Assembly: GCA_002104895.1 (NCBI GenBank)
Contig: MCFG01000212.1
Coordinates: 1-27,500, forward strand
DNA length: 27,500 nt
From: Anaeromyces robustus
Taxonomy: Eukaryota; Neocallimastigomycota; Neocallimastigomycetes; Neocallimastigales; Neocallimastigaceae
Reading direction: 5' to 3'
A program made the position numbers and the translations under genes. Below are positions 20,794 to 27,500 of the stretch, piece by piece; positions within the stretch are counted from its first letter, which is position 1, and each line of letters opens with the position of its first letter. Below the pieces are notes generated by a model. It worked only from the letters and a program-made list of their open reading frames with translations, was not told the DNA's origin and ran no database searches.

Positions 20794-22876
20794 TTTTTTT
20801 TTTTTTTATAAATATATAATTAAATTGTTTAATAATTTTTATTTTATTTTTAAGTTTTGTTTGTGTTTGTATATAGTTTTAAAAATTTAAATCTTTTGTA
20901 ATTTTTTTTTTCAAAGATTCTAAAAAAATTGGAAAATTTTGTTAATATTTATACTAAATATTCTTTTCTATTCCTTTCTATACATTCTATACATAATATT
21001 AAATAATATATATAATATATAATATATATTTAATTAAAATCGAATTCTTTAAAAAAAAAAAAAAAAGGATTTTAATTAAAAAAAAAATCTATAGAAATTC
21101 TGTTATATTATAAGACATATTAATATAGAAATATTAATATTAATTAATGTTATTTAATTTGTAGAATAAAATATGATCTAATAAGAAAGAACGAAGGAAA
21201 ATACTATACAATCCTTTTAACAGAAATATTATCAATTAATGTTATTTTAATAATGACATTTGACAATTATTGATATTTATAAAGTTCTGTTTTAAATTAT
21301 TATTGTCAAAAATAAAATAAAATTTTTGCTCATTTTGAAGTACAAATATAAACGTTTTAATAAAAAAAAAGGTTATAATTAATATTTTTGTACTTAAAAA
21401 GGGCTAATTTTTAGTAAATAAATAAATAAATAAAAAATAAATAATTAAATAATAAATAAATAAATAAATAAAAATAAATAAATAAATAAATATATATATA
21501 TATTTTCATGTGTAACCCAATTCTTATCTAATCTTATTTAATACTATATTATTATATTATTTTAATTTATTTTATATTTATATTAAAAATATGTTATTAA
21601 ATGAAATTATTATTATATTATTCCATAATATTTACAGATAAAATAAAATTAAAAATTAAAGATTATACAAATTAAATCAAGCCACAATTTAATGTATTTT
21701 TTCATTAATATTTAAAATATTTTAATTTTTTTTAAATATTATTCCATTTAATATTTATATTAAAGATGGATTAGAATTATTATAGATGAATATCTATATA
21801 ATAATTAAACTAATAAATATTTATAATTATTTTTAAACATTATTATTGAATTTTGAAAAATAATAAAATATATTGTTAATATTTTGAATTTTGAAGAAAT
21901 CTATAAAAAAAAAAATAAAATATGAACAAAATCTTTAAAAAGTTAATAATATTAATATTAAGTATCTAACTATACATTATTCATATTTTCATATACTAAT
22001 AGCCTTCATTTTTTTTGACATATTAACAACAATGATTTACTCGTTTTATTAATACTTTATCATAATATTTTTTCATCAGTATTGAAATATCATTTGAATT
22101 GATGATACTATACAATAATATTATATCATGATTTAAATTTGGAGATTAATATTTAAAAACTATAAATTACTGTAATTCTTATAATAAAGTAAATAAAAAA
22201 TTTATAAACAAATATATTATTATAAACAAATATGTCAATTATTTTATTTTACATATATTATAATGTTGATTTTCAAATAATAATAAAAAAATGAGTATTA
22301 AAAAATAGTAAGAAACCAAAATATATATATAATCATAAAATCATGTAATCATATAATCATAGAATAATAATAATATAATAATAATAAAATATAATAAAGT
22401 ATTTAATACATTATAAATATTAATATAAAGATTAATATTAAATTATTTTTCCAAAAATTATAGAATAATATCATATATATATAAATATAATTTGTTATTT
22501 TTTTGGATTTAGTTATTTGGATTTAATTATAATACTTTAATTATTATTTAAAAAAGTTTATAGTTTAGAAGAGTTAGTATTTATACTTTAAATTTTAAGA
22601 TTCCCCATTTTCTATTCATTTTTCTATTTTATTTTATTTTATTTTATATTATTTTATTTAATAGTATTTTATTTGGTTTTGTTTTTTTATTTTTTTTACT
22701 TTAATAAAAAAAAAATACTATAAAAAACCATAAAATTCAAATAAATATTAAATTTCTGTTATATTAAAAAACAAAATAATATATATATTATATATATATA
22801 TATATATAAATATAAACAGTAATTAGAAATATATCTATATATATACTATAATAAGAGAAAAATGTGGATTTTAAAA

Positions 22877-22955
22877 CTTTATAATATTGTCATAATAATA
22901 AAATTTTTAATTATTAAAGTTTTAAAAATTTTATTATTATGATAATATTATAAAG
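22877..22955. repeat. 34-bp inverted repeat with 11-nt loop
   Basis: Positions 22877-22910 pair with 22922-22955. Thirty-three pairs are Watson-Crick. The only exception, 22889 G with 22943 T, would be a G-U wobble in a plus-strand RNA. The arm begins CTTTATAATATTGTCATAAT. Complementarity ends abruptly on both sides. Confidence 0.9.
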
Positions 22956-23015
22956 GTAAAAGATTACATGATTGATTATTTATATATAACATCACATCAT
23001 TTTTTATATATATTC

Positions 23016-23034
23016 TTTTTTTTTTTTTTTTTTG

Positions 23035-23065
<31 letters not shown>
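23016..23065. repeat. T18-G-A31 homopolymer inverted block
   Basis: Eighteen T, one G and thirty-one A in a row. This is the longest A homopolymer in the window and can fold back on the adjacent T-run. Confidence 0.95.
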
Positions 23066-23067
<2 letters not shown>

Positions 23068-23610
23068 CCCATATGGAAAATGATTCATAAGTTTAAAACG
23101 TATATCAGGAATTATATATAGATCTATAAATTAATAATTTATACTTTCTAATTAAATTATATATATATAATTATATATAATATTAATATAAAATATAATT
23201 TTATTTTCATTTTCTGTTAAATTTTTTTTTTATTTTAGATTAACTTTAATGATATATTAAAAACTATCTTATTAATTAAAATTTTTATAATATAAATTAA
23301 TTCTATATTATTTTTTATAAGAAAAGTTTTATTTATTATTATTCATAGTAATTTTTTTTTTTTTTTGGTAGTATTAAATATATTTTATATTTATCCATTT
23401 AATATTATATGTATTGTATCATTTTTTTTTAAAAACTTTTTTTTTTTTTTAAAAAAAAGAAAAAGAATAATCATTTCATAAAATAACAACATTTCTATTT
23501 TATATTGTTATATACTATTCTATTTATATTATTATATAAAAAAAATGAATTAATATATTAATACATAAATATTTTTAAAAGATAAAATAATAATTAATAA
23601 TTAATAACTT

Positions 23611-23676
23611 ATAATCAATAATCAATAATCAATAATCAATAATCAATAATCAAAAATTAATAATCAATAATCAATA
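23611..23676. repeat. 7-mer tandem repeat (AATAATC)n
   Basis: About nine copies of AATAATC with one variant (CAAAAATTAAT) near 23651. Non-coding. Confidence 0.8.
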
Positions 23677-23758
23677 ATAATAAATTAATTAATTAGTTAA
23701 ATAATATTAATATTTTTTTTTCTGGAATCAAAAAAAAAAAATAATAAATAAATTGATT

Positions 23759-23966
23759 TTTATTTTCATATTTTCATATTTTCATATTTTCATATTTTCA
23801 TATTTTCATATTTTCATATTTTCATATTTTCATATTTTCATATTTTCATATTTTCATATTTTCATATTTTCATATTTTCATATTTTCATATTTTCATATT
23901 TTCATATTTTCATATTTTCATATTTTCATATTTTCATATTTTCATATTTTCATATTTTCATATTTT
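23759..23966. repeat. Octamer minisatellite (TTTTCATA)n, about 26 copies
   Basis: About 208 nt of an uninterrupted 8-nt unit, TTTTCATA, with essentially no variants. All three frames of the plus strand stay open, giving an 8-residue peptide period; this is a consequence of the repeat and not evidence of a gene. Confidence 0.95.
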
Positions 23967-24965
23967 ATATATAAATATATAAATATATATAATAAAACAT
24001 TTTTTTTAATTTGAACTTTTTTATTTCATTTTCATTTTTTTTTTTTTTTTTAATTTTTAAAAAAAAAAATTTAATTTAAAATTTAATTAATTTGATTTCC
24101 ATTTCTAGTTATTATTAAAAAATAATTTTTTTTTTAAAAAATTAAAAATTTAATTATAAAATTTTCATTTTTATCATATTAAAAAATATTAAAAATTAAA
24201 AAATTAAATATATATAAATTGATAGAGTTTTTTATATTTTTTAAAATAATAATTTAAAAATTAAAAAAAAAAAATTTTTTTTGGGAATATATTAAAAAAA
24301 AAATAAAAAAAAAACTTTCCATTTTTTTTTTTTCTTTGCACTTTTTTATTTTAATGATATTATAAATAATAAATTATTTATAAATTATATTTATTGTAAT
24401 ATTATTTGAAGCTAAATAATATATACACAATAGTAATATATTGTGTTAATAATGGAAAGTAATATATAAGGTAATATAATGAAAAAAAAAAGAATAAATA
24501 AATATTTTTTTTTTTTTAAAATATAAACAATCATTCATTTATTCATTCAATCATTCATTCGTTCATTTTTTTATTTTACTTTTTTATATATAATTACATA
24601 TATATTATATATATTTTTTTATTATATAAAATAATACATATTTTTTCTTTGTTATAATAAAATACGTTTTATGATTACTTTTTTTTAATCTTTAAAAATA
24701 ATATTTATAAAAAAGTTTGGATATATACTAATATTTATATCGTAATATTATAAATATTTTGAAAATATATATTATTAATATAGTTATTAAATGATATAAT
24801 AAAAAAAAAAGAAATTGAAAAAAAGATAAAGAAATCAAATAATATAATAATAAATATTTAATTGAGAGAATAGGGACAAGAAAAAAAAAAAAAAGAAAAA
24901 TATTATATTAATATTATAAATGTTATAGAATTGAATATTTTATAAATAATAATATTAATATAATT

Positions 24966-25739
24966 ATGAGTACTCCAGAATTTTTTAAAAAGACAATATT
25001 ATCAACTATAAAGGATAATAAATATGAAAAGTCATTATCAACATCGAATGAATTCAAAAAAGGAAAAATAATATCACCATTAAATATGACAACAACTTCT
25101 AATAACAACAACAATAATAATAAACATAAGGATTGTGAAAAAAATAATAACAATAACAATAACAACAACAATAACAACAACAGTAATAATAATAATAATA
25201 AAAATAGTGAGAATAATAGTATCAATAACAATAACAATATTAATAATAATAACAATAATGATGATACTATGGATTTAACTGAAAATAATATAAAAACTGT
25301 AAGTCCTTTATCACCATATTACGAAATTATACATGATATGAATAATTTTCATTCAAAAATTAATGATTCTTTCTATAGTTTCGATAATAATTTAAATACT
25401 CCAACAAATGACTTTTCTTCTTTATCCTTTATTCCAAAAAATACAAGTTTTATTAATGGTATAGGTACACCTATATTATCAAATACAACTTCTACTGTAT
25501 CTTTACCATGTACACAAGATATTTTGGATTTTCCATCTCCTTCAGATTCTTGTACTTCATTTAATGATTTGAATGAAACATTATTTTATAATAATTCAAA
25601 TGAATCTATTATTAATAAAAATACTCTTACACCTAAACCATTGGTTGATATTTCTAACCATTGTAATGATATTATTACTACAACTACTACCACTACTACT
25701 ACTACAACAACAACAACAACAAAAGCAACAACATCAATC

Positions 25740-25793
<54 letters not shown>

Positions 25794-26296
25794 GATGATA
25801 ATAAGGATAATAATAAGGATAATAATAAGGATAATTATAAGGATAATAATAAAAGTAATGAAGGTGATGATATTAGTAAAGAAATGGATTTAGATGACAA
25901 TACTTTAATTAATATAAATAATTCAATAACTGATGATAATTATCAAGATTTTAAAGATAATCCTTTTCAATTCAAAAAAAATGATATCAATATGAATATA
26001 GATAAAGATCATAATAATATCAATAAAAATAATTCGGAATTTAAAAATGAACCATTATTTACTGATGGTGGAATTTTTTCAAATGAAAATCAACTTTCAA
26101 ATCCAAATAATTTAACTTCATGCTATCCATTTAATAATACAGTTATTACACCTGAACTTTTAGAAAATTATTTAAATGATATTAATAATCCTTATTATTC
26201 ATCACCAATTATTTCTAATCATTTTCAAACTACTTTAAATAATGATAGTAATTCATCCTTGATAATGGATTCAAATTCTCTTTTTGGTAATATTAT

Positions 26297-26327
<31 letters not shown>

Positions 26328-27102
26328 ATATTTATAATAACAATAAATTTATAGATTAATAGAATATATATATATATATTACTATTTTAAAACAATTATT
26401 ATATATATTATAAATAATAATAATAATATATATATATTAATTTTATTTTATTTCTTTTTTTTTAAAAAAAAAAATGTTTAATTTTATATATTATTTATTT
26501 ATTCATATTTTTATATATATATCCAAAAGATTCAGAATTATATTTAAAACAAATGAATCAACTTTTATTATTGAATCAATTATCAACCGTGACTACTCCA
26601 GTTAATTCATCTTCAATTTCTCTTGACAATTTATCGTTACAAAATTTTTCAATGCCATCAACAATAACAACAACAACAACTTCTTCATCTATAAATACTT
26701 TATCATCACCTACTACAAAATTTGAAAATGATAATCTTTTAAATTATATAGATTTTGATAATAATAAAATTGATAATTCTATATTACAAAATTCATCATC
26801 TTCGAAATTAAATAATGAAAAAATTAAAAAATCAGAAAATGTTGATAACGATCAACCGGTAATAATTAAAGATGAAATAAAACCAATTAAAAAGGAAAAA
26901 GAAGATGTATTACCTATCGAGAAATTTAATAATAAAATAGTAAATAATATAACTGATAATAAAAATCATTTAAAACATGAAAGTATAAATCTACAGAAAC
27001 CAAATATAATATTATCTGATTCTAAAATAAATCAAATTTTGACTAATATTAAAAATAATATACCAATAATATCAAATGAATCTAAACATATTCCATATAA
27101 TA

Positions 27103-27141
<39 letters not shown>

Positions 27142-27362
27142 GTAATAATAGTAATAATGATAATATAAACAAAAATAATGAAAATGATATTAATAAAAGG
27201 AAAATTAATGAGAATAACATTAATAAAACTATGAATGATGAAAATAATAATGAAAATAATTGTATTGAAGCTAAAAATAATATAATTAAAAATTTTGAAA
27301 ATAAATTAATGACTTTACCTATCTCTTCAACCTCTAATAATAATAATAGTGAAGATAACAGT

Positions 27363-27407
<45 letters not shown>

Positions 27408-27410
27408 AAC

Positions 27411-27460
<50 letters not shown>

Positions 27461-27500
27461 TAATAATAATAATAATAACAAAACCAATAATAACATTAAT
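24966..27500 (+). CDS. Asn/Thr/Ser-rich regulator-like protein, partial (runs off window end)
   Basis: Exon 1 is 24966-26298 (444 codons plus 1 nt). The intron is 26299-26529 (GTAAAT...AAAAG). Exon 2 runs from 26530 to the window end with no stop, so at least 768 residues. Long Asn runs occur at about residues 60-95, 258-273 and near the window end, with a Thr run before the second. Between them are Ser/Thr/Pro-rich and acidic stretches (SPLSPYYE, DDTMDLTEN, KEMDLDDN). Several PsiKxE-type sumoylation sites are visible: FKNE, IKDE, IKKE and LKHE. This composition is typical of transcription factors and other nuclear regulators in A/T-rich genomes. No DNA-binding or catalytic domain is visible in the part shown; it may lie beyond 27500. 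The intron is supported by an in-frame join (G+AT gives Asp) and by continuing sensible codons. The family is not recognised. Confidence 0.8.
25739..25792 (+). repeat. In-frame (AAT)n, poly-Asn
   Basis: An uninterrupted AAT array encoding about 16 Asn. It is followed by an imperfect 12-nt repeat (AAGGATAATAAT, about 25790-25856), which gives a KDNN-type peptide repeat. Confidence 0.9.
27360..27480 (+). repeat. In-frame (AAC)n then (AAT)n, poly-Asn of about 40 residues
   Basis: The Asn run is built from about 15 AAC codons followed by mostly AAT codons with a few AAC. The switch between two pure codon blocks points to two separate replication-slippage expansions. A shorter AAT run lies at 27100-27160. 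Confidence 0.9.

Larger units (their letters stand above)
20794..24965. other. Gene-free A/T-rich region with hairpin and minisatellites
   Basis: This 4.2-kb stretch lies between the divergent phosphatase and Asn-rich genes, so it must contain both promoters. I see no exon-like composition. It contains an AAAT-rich tract (about 21416-21490), a 34-bp hairpin (22877-22955), a T18-G-A31 block (23016-23065), a 7-mer array (about 23611-23676), a 26-copy octamer array (23759-23966) and CATT repeats near 24530-24565. Confidence 0.7.

Noticed and set aside
23753-23974. 73-aa open frame with IFSYFHIF repeats
   Set aside because: Produced wholly by the octamer array.
24923-25255. Minus-strand poly-Leu open frame
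   Set aside because: Antisense of the Asn repeat in the plus-strand gene; the same holds for the poly-Leu frame at 27032-27496.
1-27500. CRISPR array, tRNA, rRNA, transposase or phage genes
   Set aside because: The tandem repeats have no regularly spaced unique spacers; I found no tRNA T-arm or conserved rRNA segment and no mobile-element protein motif in either strand.

Overview
The window is extremely AT-rich nuclear eukaryotic DNA. Intergenic and intron sequence is almost all A/T, with long T and A homopolymers and many 3- to 9-nt microsatellites. Six protein genes stand out as islands of ordinary codon composition. Introns are short to medium (about 115-420 nt), with GT...AG borders and A/T-only interiors; every gene that is complete here ends in TAA, and no in-frame stop needs to be read as sense. 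Low gene density, very low GC, Asn-homopolymer proteins and a possible flagellar gene best fit a zoospore-forming anaerobic gut fungus (Neocallimastigomycota). That placement is an inference; a Dictyostelium-like amoeba is the main alternative, though its intergenic regions are usually much shorter.

Layout. 1-5035: no gene, only simple repeats and degenerate direct/inverted repeats. 5036-6424 (-): intronless CoA-dependent acyltransferase of the alcohol-acetyltransferase/condensation-domain fold. 6425-8505: no gene. 8506-11998 (-): a complete thiamine-diphosphate enzyme gene of the ILVBL/HACL2 family, rebuilt here as 8 coding exons encoding 679 aa with an N-terminal membrane segment. 11999-14196: divergent intergenic region. 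14197-15688 (+): a 5-exon, 255-aa coiled-coil protein, possibly a ciliary/axonemal protein. 15689-18116: no gene, but two long tetranucleotide arrays in opposite orientation. 18117-18992 (+): MBF1, the multiprotein bridging factor, 2 exons, 152 aa. 18993-20109: convergent intergenic region holding a perfect 58-bp palindrome. 20110-20793 (-): secreted, probably GPI-anchored histidine-phosphatase-fold protein that appears to lack the second catalytic histidine. 20794-24965: no gene; contains a 34-bp hairpin and a 26-copy octamer minisatellite. 24966-27500 (+): 5' part of an Asn/Thr/Ser-rich regulator-like protein with one intron, running off the window end.

The genes look functionally unrelated and each has its own flanks, so there is no cluster. 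No tRNA, rRNA, transposon protein or CRISPR array was recognised. No clear new multi-gene system was found. The most unusual items are the zero-spacer palindrome at 19692, the hairpin at 22877, the degenerate phosphatase active site, and two extreme microexons (4 nt of coding sequence in the HACL2-like gene and 20 nt in the coiled-coil gene).
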